Below are positions 11,400-23,476 of a stretch of DNA of 64,000 nt, one piece after another. Numbering within the stretch: the first letter of the stretch is position 1; each line of letters starts with the position of its first letter. The notes under the pieces were generated by a model, which made no database searches, was not told the DNA's origin, and worked only from the letters and a program-made list of their open reading frames with translations. A program made the translations under genes and the position numbers. The DNA comes from Puccinellia tenuiflora (taxonomy: Eukaryota > Streptophyta > Magnoliopsida > Poales > Poaceae): positions 528,199-592,198 of the forward strand of contig QRDG01001387.1 in NCBI GenBank assembly GCA_012064385.1, given 5' to 3'.

Positions 11400-12650
11400 C
11401 TGATGCGATTGATCATATGAGATGATCGTCTTCAACTGTCAATAGCAACAGCCCAAGCGACCACAATGCTCGCAGCGCACAAGTGAATTTGACCAAAAGG
11501 CAATAGTAGCACATCACCGCATTCTCAAATCTTGGGATACCATCGCGGATCCAGAGCGTCATCCTTCCAATAATCAAAGGAAGCACCGAGATCTGAATCA
11601 TTCATCGCCGGGGCCGGATCAAGATTACATAGAGCACACATCCAATCAATCAGCTCGGCAACATGAAAATTATTCAACTCGTGTGTGAGTACCAGCGTGG
11701 AGGCCGCACTTGAGGGTGCACACATGAGGTTGATCTTCTTGAAGATGAAGCTGTGGCCCATGAATGCGCTGGACGACGACCTCGGCTCGGAGGCCGCCCA
11801 TGCGCGCACCATCTCTTCGCGATTCAGAATTTTTCTTTGAGGGATCCGGCCGGAAGAGAAATCTGCACGGACAAGGGGAGGGAAGAGCTAACCAGAACTT
11901 GGGGAGCACATGCCTACCACTCGGAGACCTCCTTCAAAGCCACACATGGCAACATTCTGCCGGTGGCTGGATCGACGAAGGATGGGCAGGCGGCCTGCAC
12001 CTCACCCAGAGCTACGCACGGGAGAACGCGGCCTGACGCCGCATCAACCAGACGCAGGGGAGTTGTTAGGGGAGCCACCGCGAGGTGCGCCGTCGCTACC
12101 ACAGCCGACATGCCAGCCGCACCTCCTGCCGCAGCCATCTGTCCGGGGCCGCCACCCCGGCTTCCACACCCGCTGGAGCACGCCGGGGCCAACGCCGGCG
12201 GCACCCGCAGCACCTCCACGTCGGCGCCACCAGCCGAGCGACCCGCTGACCACCGCAACCACCTTCATGTCGCGCCAACTCCCCTTCTGGCCGCCAGCAG
12301 CACTCCGCAAGATTGGGCCAGTGCAAGCCCAGATCGGACCCACATGGCCGAGCATGGACGGAGCCCCATTGACACCTCCACCGAGCACCCAGTGAGCATG
12401 TGGCCTCCATCCTCATCGCGAACGCGCCACCATCGCACCACCGCACCTGGCGGCGCCCAGCCACCAGCCAGATCGAGCAGGAGGAGCTTCACCGGATCTG
12501 GGCCACGCAGGTCCACCGTCGGAGGAGAATTCCGCAGGGCCACCACCGGAGCGAGCCAGGCAGCCTCCGCCTCGGCAGCTCCGACCGCCGGCTGAATCCC
12601 CACCGGGGAAAATGCGCACGGAAGCCACCAAATGGCAGTGCAAGGAGGGA
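11400..12650. other. GC-rich block, possible captured gene fragment inside the Helitron
   Basis: The composition changes sharply from AT-rich flanks to GC-rich sequence with several overlapping long frames on both strands (for example 11753-12595 plus and 11525-11812 minus). Overlapping frames in every phase are expected from GC-rich DNA, so none is called as a gene. The minus-strand frame at 11525-11812 (about 95 residues, containing ELIDWMCALCNLDP) is the most protein-like but I do not recognise it. Grass Helitrons often carry exon fragments, which is the reason for the suggestion. Confidence 0.3.
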
Positions 12651-12760
12651 AAGGACCCCCCCCCCCCCCCCCGCCGTCCGCCGCGTTGGCTTTGCCGGCA
12701 GCCTCCTCCGGTGGCGGGGAGGTGGAGGTCGGGTTGGTCGCCGCCGCCCGTGTTGGTAGC

Positions 12761-13183
12761 TTAGTCTATACTACTAATGGGGAATCAAACTCTGATTATC
12801 CATCTGATGGCGAGGATCTGGGCGGAGTCGAAGTCCTCGTTGTGGGGCTTGCCTACCTTGGCGGCGGCGAGGAGGAGGTGGTGGACGAAGCGGGCGAGAA
12901 GGCGCCGCTCCCCCACAACGGTACTGACGGGAGGGGTGGGGCGCTGGTATAGGGAGGCGCTGCGAGTTACGTACGTGGGCGGTAAGTTTTTTTTTTTGTC
13001 TGCCGGCAGAGTATCGTCTGCCATGTCTAATTGCTAAGTGCACATGCGGAGCAGGTTAGATCGATCTAAGCGGTTGGATTTTATTAGGTGGGGCTAATCC
13101 GGTGGTGTGAGTCTCCCTGTGTACACATGTTGGGTGGTTTTAGAAAAGAAAATGTTCGCTTGTTTAATAGTAGTATAGACTAA
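12761..13183. repeat. 16-bp perfect inverted repeat flanking 420 bp
   Basis: TTAGTCTATACTACTA at 12761-12776 is repeated in inverse form, TAGTAGTATAGACTAA, at 13168-13183. Either this is a small inverted-repeat element of its own, or two Helitron-type 5' ends lie head to head. It competes with, and partly undermines, the right border of the Helitron at 9261-13179. Confidence 0.6.
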
Positions 13184-13679
13184 TGCCACAGTCAACGAAA
13201 CTATTTGTAAATTTGTCCCCTGAAGTCGGCTCCAATGAGGATTGAGCCCACATTGTGTTTGTCGGGTTGGAGCTGACCTACCTTTGGCGCTAATTTCAGT
13301 TGGCACCGACCTTTTTAAGTATATGAGTGGAGAAAAAATATCTTGACGCCGACTTGTATAAGTTCGGCTCCATCATCTTTGGCGTCAACCTCGGGGGGCC
13401 AGATTTGTAATTAGTTTCGTCGAGAGGCCATATGTGACATTAGTTTTGACAAAGGGTCATATTTAATTAAAAAATACCAGAATGACACGAGAAAATTACA
13501 CATCACATCAAAGTTTCATGAAAATTTTGCTCAGAGTACGGAAATAAAACATGTCTTGCAACTAACCCTAGTTTTTATCATAATAAGTTGCAGCTAGCCC
13601 ATATAGATGATTTAGGACACAAACTTTATTCTACATATGGGCCCAAAATCTTTGTACTGAATGTCACAATAACTATGTA

Positions 13680-13820
13680 CGTTTCCAATTATAAGATGTT
13701 TTATTTTTTCAATGTGTACTACTAGATACGGTCAAAATGAGTAAACAAACGTATTAAAACGTGTCTACATATATTCAAATTAGAGAAACTAAAACATCTT
13801 ATAATTAGCAAAGGAGGGGG
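13680..13820. mobile_element. Decayed Stowaway-type MITE
   Basis: The arm CCAATTATAAGATGTTTTA near 13685 pairs with TAAAACATCTTATAATTAG near 13790-13808, ending close to GGAGGGGGTA. The terminal CTCCCTCC motif is degenerate on the left side, so borders are approximate. Confidence 0.65.
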
Positions 13821-13991
13821 TATATGACAATTTTGTTAGGAAATGAACATCATAGCAATAGAAAATATTTTGATTTACATGAGCGACTGCATGGGATGGG
13901 AACAATAACATGGTCCCCTTGCCTTTGGAGCAATGGTAAACAAGAGAAAGATATGGGACCACATGTCAGATATATATTAAGGTCCTAAATA

Positions 13992-14151
13992 CTCCCTCCA
14001 TATCAAAATATAAGATGTTTTAGTATTTCTCTTTTTATCCGTATGTAGACATGTTTTAGTGTAAGATTCATTTGAACCTTGCACTAAAATATGTCTAGAT
14101 TCGGATGGAAAGAGAAATGCTAAAACATTTTATATTTTGATACGGAGGGAG
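13992..14151. mobile_element. Stowaway (Tc1/Mariner) MITE, 160 bp
   Basis: It starts CTCCCTCCATATCAAAATAT and ends with the near-perfect complement ATATTTTGATACGGAGGGAG. TA target duplications sit at 13990-13991 and 14152-14153. These are the textbook ends of grass Stowaway elements. Confidence 0.92.
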
Positions 14152-14153
14152 TA

Positions 14154-15248
14154 CATTATTTGGGTCAGTTATAATTTATTAGCAACTGTAAAAAGTGTTT
14201 TGTTTCTGTGTTTTGTGTAACTTTATCATCAAAACTTGGTGTTATGTGCAATTTTCTCAAATGGTACTCTTGTCAATATGGTGGATGGCAACTGTCATCA
14301 AATCACGTAACCACGTGATAACTTTCTGTTGGGTCGCATAGTATCCCGCCACGTGCTATTAGCGTCAAAAAAAAATATAAGAATATGTGTTAGTCACAAG
14401 ATTATATATTTTATTTCTTGTGATGCAAATCTTGATATAGGCCAAAACAAGGGCCTCTTTGTGTAGGATGGATTTGCTGCCAAAAAAATTGTGCTATAGA
14501 TTAGTTGTGCAATCAAAGTTGATGTGGTGGAAAAACCGGTGTGGTAAGTTTTGTTCTTTAACAACTTGATTGACTATGTGGATCCAATCTAGTGAATTGC
14601 CTAAGATACTCTCAGAGTTCCGATAACGTATATTTCTGACTATTCAAATATAAATAGCATATATATTGCCATGAATACACACTATAAATAATTCATGAAT
14701 ATAGAGTGTCCTTCATAAATACACATTGATCATCACTAATTAATTTTCCTTACATATTTCGCATTAGTTCTCTATACGACACCAATAAAGAAATCAAGTA
14801 CATCGTGCATTCATAAATTATAAAATAATACAATCTACAACATGTATTTAGATATAATTCATGTGCCATTTGGACCATATTTGGGATAAGTGAAGATACA
14901 TTTGAGGTATATCAAATATATGTTCCAATTGCAAGCAAGCAACACCCTACATTATCACTAGAAGTGATTATGACAGTTCAGACAAGAATGTTGTAGTACT
15001 AGTTCTTACGAATTTCGGGATATCCTCGAAGTGCTGATGCAAGAGAGGGGTAACTTTTTTGTATATGGCTAATTAGAGATTAAAATAATTAAAAATACAA
15101 GGTCTTGGTAATATTCATTTCTTTCTTGTAAGTCAGATAAAAGTCTTCTCAAAATGATCTACTTATGGGGAAATATGTTTCTACCAAAAAACCGTATTTT
15201 AAAATGTAAAAAATTCATCCCAAAAATTTCAGCTATACATCCGGACTT
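14154..15248. other. AT-rich intergenic sequence
   Basis: No open frame, terminal repeat or splice structure that I can support. It ends at the target duplication of the gypsy element at 15254. Confidence 0.6.
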
Positions 15249-15253
15249 CACAC

Positions 15254-17005
15254 TGATGCATGTAAAATGCATACATGAACTTTGCACTATAACACTTGTT
15301 TTCCATTCATATTTGCATCATATAAGGGGTATATTACTGTTATTTAATGATTTTTGGTAATTAATAATGATTTTCCCTTTTTATGGAATTAATCCTGCGC
15401 AGGCAGAAAACCCCTATTTCTTTCCTTATTTGTTTCAGGGCCTTAACGACGTCATAATGAGCTATAAATTTACAATGATCATTATTTTGGAAGGAGGAAG
15501 ACCTAGGAGCAAAAGAAGCAAACGAACGGAGGCCGGAGGGGCAAAAGGGGGTGCCCCACGCGGCCAGGTACAGGGGCCGCGTGGGCCCACCTCTTTTGGC
15601 CCTCGTGGCCCCGTTTGCGTCGATCCTTCGCCCTGAAGCATCCTCGTGACCTAAAAACACCTATATAAAGAGCCCCCCGACGTTCTTCGAAGAGAGGGCC
15701 GCCACACGAGAGAAACAAGAAACAGAGACCAGGAGGCTGCAGATTGGAGGGGGGAAACTCCGGCGGAGCGCTGCCGGAGAGGTCTCCTTCTTCTCCATCG
15801 ACATCTCCACCGTCTCCATGATGAAGAGGGAGTAGTCCACCTCTGGACTATGGGTTTGTGACAGTAGCATATGTATCTCTCTCTCTCTTGAGCTTCACTA
15901 ATTAGCACCGTATGAGATGCTGAACATGATTACGGTCATCGTTGTATTACCTTTGTGGTGGATCTTTTTATGAGTTAATATATGTTGAGATTGCAATGTT
16001 TATTTCAGTTATGAAAGTAGATGCATATTATGTACCCCGTTCTTGTATCCTTGTTTTGATCAAGCATGTTTATGAGAGCGTGTGAGGGGGAACGTGTGCA
16101 TTAGTTGGAGTAACGGGGGTGGTGATGTGATAAGCTAACAACTTAATATCACGATCCATTGGGTGTTTACCTTACTTTGTTGCCTCACTAGGGATAAACA
16201 TAAATACCATGTTTCAAGGTTGAGGAGTGACAAGCCTCTACCTATGGCTAGATCCATCATGTTATTATTTTCACTTCATGTCATTAATCTTAAAGCTATA
16301 CTCTGAGTCATCTTAATTACTGAGGTGTATGATTTAGTTCGCATCTTGCTGGAGTATAAGTGAGACTAATAATCAAAAGGTCTCTATGTTAGGACGTGAT
16401 GCCCATATAATTAGTAACATGTCATTAAACTTGTTTGCAATCTCATATGTTAATCCCATGTCTACTTATTTGCCACACTATATTAAAGAGAGAACCCCGG
16501 TCCATTTTTAATCATAAGAAACACCTTTCCAACCACTTTTAAGCATCATTTACATTTAGCCATTTTAAAATCAGAAAATACAAAAACACTTTTATTCATT
16601 GCATACACATATAAAACCCCAAAAATATCATCCATCATCATTACTATCATCCTTGCATTACTACTTACCATCATTGCATATTTATTTACTGTTTTGCATT
16701 CATTATTATCTTAATATCATTCTCACACCTTATGCTTGACAACCACTTGGTGAGGTTGAGGGCACAAAGCAATCTACTTTGTTTGCAGGAAATCTAGAGA
16801 AGTACAAGGAGATAAAATCCCCACTACTGATTCCCCGAGAGTTCGATATTAAACCCTCGAGTCACCCTCGTGGGGAAAAGACTTCTACTTCTACATACTC
16901 TGCACTTGGAGGCTCAACCTATCCCATATATTATTTTCTTTCCGGGTATCAAGAGTGCTTGTTGGCGTAGTTGAGGGAGAAACACTCTCATCAATTTCGT
17001 CATCA
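15254..17005 (+). repeat. 5' LTR of the gypsy element, 1752 bp
   Basis: It runs from TGATGCATG to CGTCATCA and matches 21034-22786 along its whole length. A TATA box, CTATATAAAG at 15661-15670, sits about 400 bp in and probably marks the end of U3. Confidence 0.93.
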
Positions 17006-17016
17006 CGTGTTTTTTC

Positions 17017-17034
17017 TGGCGCCGTTGCCGGGGA
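17017..17034 (+). other. Primer-binding site
   Basis: TGGCGCCGTTGCCGGGGA lies 11 bp after the 5' LTR. The same motif follows the unrelated gypsy LTR at 48354-49916, where it is present three times. Confidence 0.85.
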
Positions 17035-17332
17035 ATCATAGCTGGAAGGTTTTATCCAAGGATATCACAACAAAGTCAACTTCATCACCAACTTGTGCTA
17101 ACACCTAAGTTTGGGGAGGTTGCACCTACCTGAGCATCATCTTGTCCATCTTTACCTTCAAGCAATTTATTTTGTTTTGTTATTGTCTTGCATATCATTT
17201 TTAGATTTCGGTTTGCATTTTTTATTTTCAGTTTTGCATTTTGTTTTGCATTGGTTAATTCAGTTTGCATTATTTAGTGTCATTTTATTTTCAGTTTTGC
17301 ATAAAAAATTAAATACACATAAAAACTTGCAA

Positions 17333-18016
17333 ATGGAAAAGAGAACTTTTTGGCCATTTAGTGTTAGGAATTTCCCTCAAGATAAGAATGTCCCTATTGA
17401 GGAAATTGAGGTAGATCCTAATATAATGAAATCAATCTATGAAAGTCATTTCTATGGAAAACCTAAGGAAGATCCTTTAGCTCATCTTAAGAAATTTGAT
17501 GAAAGATGCGACATGCTAAAACTGAACCGTCCTAATGTTAGACTTAAGCTTTTTCCTTACTCTTTAGGGGGGAAACCTTTAGATTGGATATTGAGATGGC
17601 CACCTGGTAACTTTAGCATGTGGTTTAATTTGAAAGCTGCTTTTGTTGAAAGATTTTGTTCCATTGAAATGATTTGCAATTCTAAACAAATGGTTATCAA
17701 GTTTAAACAAGAGGAAGATGAACCTTTGGTAAAAACATGGGAAAGATTTAGAAGTATAGGTTTTGGAATGGAACATGGTCTTAGAGATTGGATGCTCATG
17801 CATATCTTTTATAGAGGATTATCTGAAACCTCTAGAGTCTTTTTGGATAAGGAGTGTGAAGGTTCTTTTATGAATATGACTGCTTCTAATACTTATTATC
17901 TACTTGATGGCTTGCTTTTGGAAGCAAAAATTAAAGAAAGTTTAGATAAATCCCAAGTACCTGAAGATGTTTTGACGACCGTTATGAAATATTTTATCTT
18001 TATAATAGGGGAGTAA
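17333..18016 (+). CDS. Gag protein of the gypsy element
   Basis: The first ATG after the leader (17333) gives about 227 residues. The block YGKPKEDPLAHLKKFDERC followed by LKLFPYSLGGKPLDWI and ERFCS is the pattern of the plant retrotransposon gag capsid domain (Retrotrans_gag family). It would assemble virus-like particles in the cytoplasm. The frame stays open upstream to 17111 without a recognisable domain, so that part is probably leader. The ORF ends at 18016, and the protease ORF begins at 18034 in another frame. No CCHC zinc knuckle is visible. Confidence 0.8.
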   Translation: MEKRTFWPFSVRNFPQDKNVPIEEIEVDPNIMKSIYESHFYGKPKEDPLAHLKKFDERCDMLKLNRPNVRLKLFPYSLGGKPLDWILRWPPGNFSMWFNLKAAFVERFCSIEMICNSKQMVIKFKQEEDEPLVKTWERFRSIGFGMEHGLRDWMLMHIFYRGLSETSRVFLDKECEGSFMNMTASNTYYLLDGLLLEAKIKESLDKSQVPEDVLTTVMKYFIFIIGE

Positions 18017-18033
18017 AAGTTGAAGAAGTTAAG

Positions 18034-18666
18034 ATGCTTAGTGAAGTTAAAGATCCTTTGCTTGATTTAGAGAATTGTACCTTGCATGAATTAATATCTA
18101 TCTTACAAAAATTTGCAAGTGATCCTTCTATTGATGTTAACCAATCTGGTTTTGGTTCCTATATTGCTAATCATGTCTTGAAAGAAAAAATTGCTAAATA
18201 CAATCAAGAAGCTATGATACCACCTAAGCTTGGGGATATATGGATCCCCAAGGTGCTAGTAAGTATTGTAGAAGAGACACACCATGCCATACTTGATCTA
18301 GGATCTAGTGTCTCTATTTTATCTAAAGAATTATATGAAGTAGTTGAATTAAAGAATCTTAAAAAATGCTCTGTTGAACTTGCACTTGCTGATAATACCA
18401 TTAAACGTGCTTTAGGAAAAGTAAGTGATGTTATGATAGAGTTACATATGACTTTTGTACCTGTGGATTTTCTAATCATGGATATGGAGAATAAAACCTC
18501 TAGTCCTATTATTCTTGGAAGACCTTTTCTTCGTACCACAAGGGCTATTATTGATTCAAAGGAAGGGAATGTGAAGTTTCAGTTTCCACATAAGAAATGC
18601 ATAGAACACTTCCCAAGGAAGAAGGGCACAACTTTTAATCTCCCTCATGAGCTTCATCTTCGGTAA
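18034..18666 (+). CDS. Retroviral-type aspartic protease, gypsy element
   Basis: The 210-residue frame contains PPKLGDIWIPKVLVSIVEE, then the protease active-site motif as AILDLGSSVSILSKELY (about residues 88-104; many relatives have DLGASVS), then the downstream PSPIILGRPFLRTT-like segment (SSPIILGRPFLRTTRAI, about 158-174). These features define plant gypsy protease domains. It lies 17 bp after the gag stop in a different frame, so either a frameshift separates it from gag by decay or it was expressed by frameshifting. Nothing homologous to RT, RNase H or integrase follows before the 3' LTR. Confidence 0.78.
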   Translation: MLSEVKDPLLDLENCTLHELISILQKFASDPSIDVNQSGFGSYIANHVLKEKIAKYNQEAMIPPKLGDIWIPKVLVSIVEETHHAILDLGSSVSILSKELYEVVELKNLKKCSVELALADNTIKRALGKVSDVMIELHMTFVPVDFLIMDMENKTSSPIILGRPFLRTTRAIIDSKEGNVKFQFPHKKCIEHFPRKKGTTFNLPHELHLR

Positions 18667-21033
18667 ACAACAAGTAAGTAAGCCTAGCTATATGGCTATA
18701 AAGAAAGCGCTTTACGGGAGGCAACTCTATTGTTTTTATTTGGATTTTCTTTGTGTCCTCTTGCTGTAATAAGAGATTGTTTTCTTAGCTTAGTTTCTGG
18801 AATTTTTAATAAAGTGCCAAGTTTTACCTATTTTGGTTTGAAAAGGTTGCTACTTCTATTCGGAGATTTTATTCCTGCGCGAAGACTGTGCACGGTTTGA
18901 TTTTTCATTGCTATTTTGTAACTCCGATTGAGCTGAGATTTTAACTGTAACTGCAACTTTTCATCCTATGGATGCTTGAATGTTTTAAGAATTTTTCTAT
19001 GAGTTTAAGTAGGACAGACAAATACGTTTTTCTGCTGCTGTTTTTCTGGACAGATTCTGTCCCATATTGTTTTATGCATAGTGTGAACTTTTGAGTTGAA
19101 TCTTTTTTATCCAATTGAGTTTATGAGTAGGCATACAACATTATACATTCTCTGATCATTCATATGAATAGTCCATGGATTATATGCAGCAAGAAGCCTA
19201 TTTTTTTATCTCTACTAATATCACCCCACAGAAAAGAAATGGGAGAAAGAGTGTTTTGAAGTTTTTTTTTACAGGGATTGGAGGAGATGCACCATGAGTT
19301 ATCCAAGGATGGTGAAAACCATAAGCTTGGGTATGTGGAGAACATCCCCACTGAACCAACATACTCTCGGTTTGCACACGTCTAACTTCTGTTTTTCATT
19401 TGAAACACATTATCGCATAAACTTGGAGCGTCTTTTTGTTTATTTTTTGTTTTGATTTTTATTTTGTGAGACCACCACACTATCATTTTTATATGAGAAA
19501 GCTAATGGAAATATGGGTTGAAATATCTTGCATGCTTTTATTGTATTGGGAAAAGGGATGTCTAAGTTGATTTTTAATGACACATATAGTTGCATGATTC
19601 ATGAGCTTCTTTATGAGTAATAATTTGCAAATGCTTTATCATGAGCTATCTTTTATTCATGTTTTGATGTTGTATGTTATTTCACCTTGTTTGACATGAA
19701 TTAGTTCGTTCTATGGACACTCATGCATGCATCTAGATGGTCATCTTTCTCCCTTTTGCTAGCCCAAAAATTCCAACAAGTAAAAAACTTGTTTCCAACA
19801 CCCTCAACCCAAGTTTTTCCAGTGAGTCCACCATATCTACCTATTAGCTTTATGCTATTCCAATTATGTTTACCATGTTATTTGTGTCATCTATACCTCT
19901 AAATGAAAATGATTATGTTATTTATTGTAATGGGAAAAGTTGGTTAAAAAGCTCTCGCGAACTTGATGCACACTTTATTTTTATTGCATGTAATAAACAT
20001 GAACCATTGTGATTAATATTATGATGATTGTGGCTTGATAAATATTTAAGGTTGGGAGTTATCCCATATGTGCTGTCACATGCAAAGCTTTCAACATGTT
20101 CCATCATTTATTTAGTTGATATCATGTACTTTTGTTTATGGATGCCTATCATGGTGAAATAATGTGAAAATAGAGTAAGTTTAAATGAGTTTGTATAAAT
20201 GGTTAGAGAGAAACTTGGGCCGCTAATCTAAGCCATGCATCATTCATGGTAGAAATTTACTTACATGCTATTTTGAACTTTCTGTGATACACCCTACAAA
20301 AAAAAGCTATATCAAGTGGTAAATAAAAATGGTGTTGAGATTGTTCATTATGTTTGTTTGTCTTGTTGTTTTGATGTGGGCTTGATCCATATCATGGGAC
20401 AAGGTACCCCAGTTGAGACTCTTGATGATACCATTATTACTTACAATGATAGATAACTTAGACTTGCTTTGTTTCCCAAGTTGAGTAATCATGGTGTAGG
20501 TACTTGTATTCAAGGGGCATGAGACATATAACCTTTAATTTATCATGGCCACTACTCATATCTGCTTTCATAATTAATTTTAATCATTCAAGATGCTATG
20601 ATAGGGGAATGAGAGTTTGACACAAAGTATTACCATTGCAATCAATAACTCAAGTAGAATAGTTTGGAGGATAGATGAAACTTATGCATGTTTTACCTCT
20701 ACTCATTTATACATCTTTTCCAAAGTGTCCACCTTTTATATTCAGATTTTTATCTACACTCTATGGACCACAAGTATGCAAAAGTAAGAACGTCCATATT
20801 ACTATCTTTTATGTTACACTTTGTGAACTATCATTGAACATCCTTGCATTGAATACTTGATATCACTTTATAAATTGTTTGCATATTGCTACTTCTTTGA
20901 ATTAATGAATCATTTGACTTTATGTAGCAGTAGCAATCATCTTTTATATCCATGTTGTTATTATATTGCAAAGTTCATGTTAGTTTTATCACTTTCATAC
21001 TCGAGGACGAGCATGAGTTAAGCTTGGGGATGT
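18667..21033 (+). other. Non-coding 3' internal domain of the gypsy element with polypurine tract
   Basis: AT-rich sequence without long frames. The last bases, GAGTTAAGCTTGGGGATGT, form the purine-rich primer region directly before the 3' LTR. The same AAGCTTGGGGATG motif precedes the LTRs at 37411 and (minus strand) 49916. Confidence 0.7.
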
Positions 21034-22786
21034 TGATGCATGTAAAATGCATACATAAACTTTGCACTATAACACTTGTTTTCCATTCATATTTGCATCA
21101 TATAAGGGGTATATTAATATTATTTAATGATTTTTGGTAATTAATAATGATTTCCCCTTTTATGAAATTAATCCTGCGCAGGCAGAAAACCCCTATTTCT
21201 TTCCTTATTTGTTTCAGGGCCTTAACGACGTCATAATGAGCTATAAATTTACGGGGATCATTATTTTGGAAGGAGGAAGATCTAGGAGCGAAAGAAGCAA
21301 GCGAACGGAGGCCGGAGGGGCAAAAGGGGGTGCCCCACGCGGCCAGGTACAGGGGCCGCATGGGCCCACCTCTTTTGGCCCTCGTGGCCCCGTTTGCGTC
21401 GATCCTTCGCCCTGAAGCATCCTCGTGAACTAAAAACGCCTATATAAAGAGCCCCCCGACGTTCTTCGAAGAGAGGGCCGCCACACGAGAGAAACAAGAA
21501 ACAGAGACCAGGAGGCTGCAGATTGGAGGGGGGAACTCCGGCGGAGCGCTGCCAGAGAGGTCTCCTTCTTCTCCATCGACATCTCCACCGTCTCCATGAT
21601 GAAGAGGGAGTAGTCCACCTCTGGACTATGGGTTTGTGGCAGTAGCAAATGTATCTCTCTCTCTCTCTTGAGTTTCACTAATTAGCACCGTATGAGCTGC
21701 TGAACATGATTACGGTCATCGTTGTATTACCTTTGTGGTGGATCTTTTTATGAGTTAATATATGTTGAGATTGCAATGTTTATTTCAGTTATGAAAGTAG
21801 ATGCATATTATGTACCCCGTTCTTGTATCCTTGTTTTGATCAAGCATGTTTATGAGAGCGTGTGAGCGGGAACGTGTGCATTAGTTGGAGTAACGGGGGT
21901 GGTGATGTGATAAGCTGACAACTTAATATCACGATCCATTGGGTGTTTACCTTACTTTGTTGCCTCACTAGGGATAAACCAAAATACCATGTTGCAAGGT
22001 TGAGGAGTGACAAGCCTCTACCTATGACTAGATCCATCATGTTCTTATTTTCACTTCATGTCATTAATCTTAAAGCTATACTCTGAGTCATCTTAATTAC
22101 TAAGGTGTATGATTTAGTTCGTATCTTGTTGGAGTATAAGTGAGACTAATAATCAAAAGGTCTCTATGTTAGGACGTGATTCCCATATAATTAGTAACAT
22201 ATCATTAAACTTGTTTGCAATCTCATATGTTAATCCCATGTCTACTTATTTGCCACACTATATTAAAGAGAGAACCCCGGTCCATTTTTAATCATAAGAA
22301 ACACCTTTCCAACCACTTTTAAGCATCATTTACATTCAGCCATTTTAAAATCAGAAAATACAAAAACACTTTTATTCATTGCATACACATATAAAAACCC
22401 CAAAAATATCATCCATCATCATTACTATCATCCTTGCATTACTACTTACCATCATTGCATATTTATTTACTGTTTTGCATTCATTATTATCTTAATATCA
22501 TTCTCACACCTTGTGCTTGACAACCACTTGGTGAGGTTGAGGGCACAAAGCAATCTACTTTGTTTACAGGAAATCTAGAGAAGGACAAGGAGATAAAATC
22601 CCCACTACTGATTCCCCGAGAGTTCGATATTAAACCCTCGAGTCACCCTCGTGGGGAAAAGACTTCCACTTCTACATACTCTGCACTTGGAGGCTCAACC
22701 TATCCCATATATTATTTTCTTTCAGGGTATCAAGAGTGCTTGTTGGCATAGTTGAGGGAGAAACACTCTTATCAATTCCGTCATCA
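21034..22786 (+). repeat. 3' LTR of the gypsy element, 1753 bp
   Basis: It runs from TGATGCATG to CGTCATCA, is followed by the duplicated CACAC, and contains the TATA box at 21440-21449. Confidence 0.93.
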
Positions 22787-22791
22787 CACAC

Positions 22792-23476
22792 ACAAAGTTG
22801 CACAAAAAAATACATTTTTTCATGTGTAAAAAAAGGAAAATTCCGTGCTCCAATATGAGTTTTTATGAGACATTTTTTTTGTTTTTTTCTCCACAATCTT
22901 GACCTCTTGCTATGAATGGTGTTGGTGGTAATTTTGACGCTATTTAAAAAAACTAAATTAAAGAAAAAAAATAAAAAATTCAATCTCTCGCTCGAAGTCG
23001 TTTTTGTGTGCTAATTGTAAGGAAAATGCCAAATTTGGAATATGACGAACTTTCAAAAAAATCTTCTCAAAATGGTCTATCTTGCATTACTTATCTTGGT
23101 TCATTCTTTGAGTCTTACAGCTCGAGATCAGAGTGGTGGCCCTGAATGGTGGTCTCGGTGGATCGCACAGAGTGCGAGAGGGAGAGATGGTTGTCGGAAC
23201 GGCGGCTCCAAGCGCAACATCTGGACGAAGAGGTTGCTCTCGGCGTTTGTGGTGTCACTTTTGGCGTGCGGTCTTGTTGAACTCGGCCCTCTTCGCCTCT
23301 ATGGAGCATCCTCATGACGTCTTCTCTCTCCGTTTGTTTTGTGTTTGTGTGGTTGACGCCTTTGATGACCTTTGCCTTCACCGTCAACGGGAGTTTCCGT
23401 GGTTATGTTGTTTTCGGGTCTTGAGTGAGCTTGACCCTGTGGTGAGAGTGGACATGACCCTATGTGTGATGTTACT
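22792..23476. other. Unclassified host sequence between two insertions
   Basis: The left half is AT-rich. From about 23115 it becomes GC-richer, with short frames on both strands and no recognisable domain. It continues after the hAT element at 26779, because the hAT inserted into it at ATGTTACT. It could be the remnant of a retroelement, but I see no diagnostic motif. Confidence 0.4.

Larger units (their letters stand above)
9261..13179 (-). mobile_element. Probable Helitron, minus orientation
   Basis: On the minus strand the left border reads CGTGCATTGCACG (a hairpin), then TGCACGCTAA, then CTAG followed by host T: the standard Helitron 3' end. The right border reads, on the minus strand, TCTATACTACTATTAAAC, matching the common grass Helitron 5' terminus. 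The base 5' of it is G rather than the expected A, so that border is less certain. No Rep/helicase ORF was found, so the element would be non-autonomous. The interior contains AT-rich sequence, a short tandem repeat (10624-10790) and a GC-rich block (11400-12650). Confidence 0.5.
15254..22786 (+). mobile_element. Complete non-autonomous Ty3/gypsy LTR retrotransposon
   Basis: Both LTRs start TGATGCATG and end CGTCATCA. The element is flanked by an exact 5-bp duplication, CACAC (15249-15253 and 22787-22791). The internal domain (17006-21033) has a PBS, a gag ORF and a protease ORF but no integrase, reverse transcriptase or RNase H, so replication would need a partner element. About 2.4 kb of non-coding sequence follows the protease. 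By eye I count roughly 45-50 differences between the two LTRs (about 2.7 %), consistent with an insertion around a million years old at commonly used grass rates. Family name not assigned. Confidence 0.93.

Noticed and set aside
11753..12603. Several long overlapping frames on both strands
   Set aside because: GC-rich, Pro/Ala/Arg-rich text in all phases with no domain; expected by chance at this composition.
15090..23090. TCTTCTCAAAATGATCTA near 15131 and a similar TCTTCTCAAAATGGTCTA near 23062 on either side of the gypsy element
   Set aside because: They are not adjacent to the LTRs and the exact target duplication is CACAC. Probably two copies of a dispersed motif.
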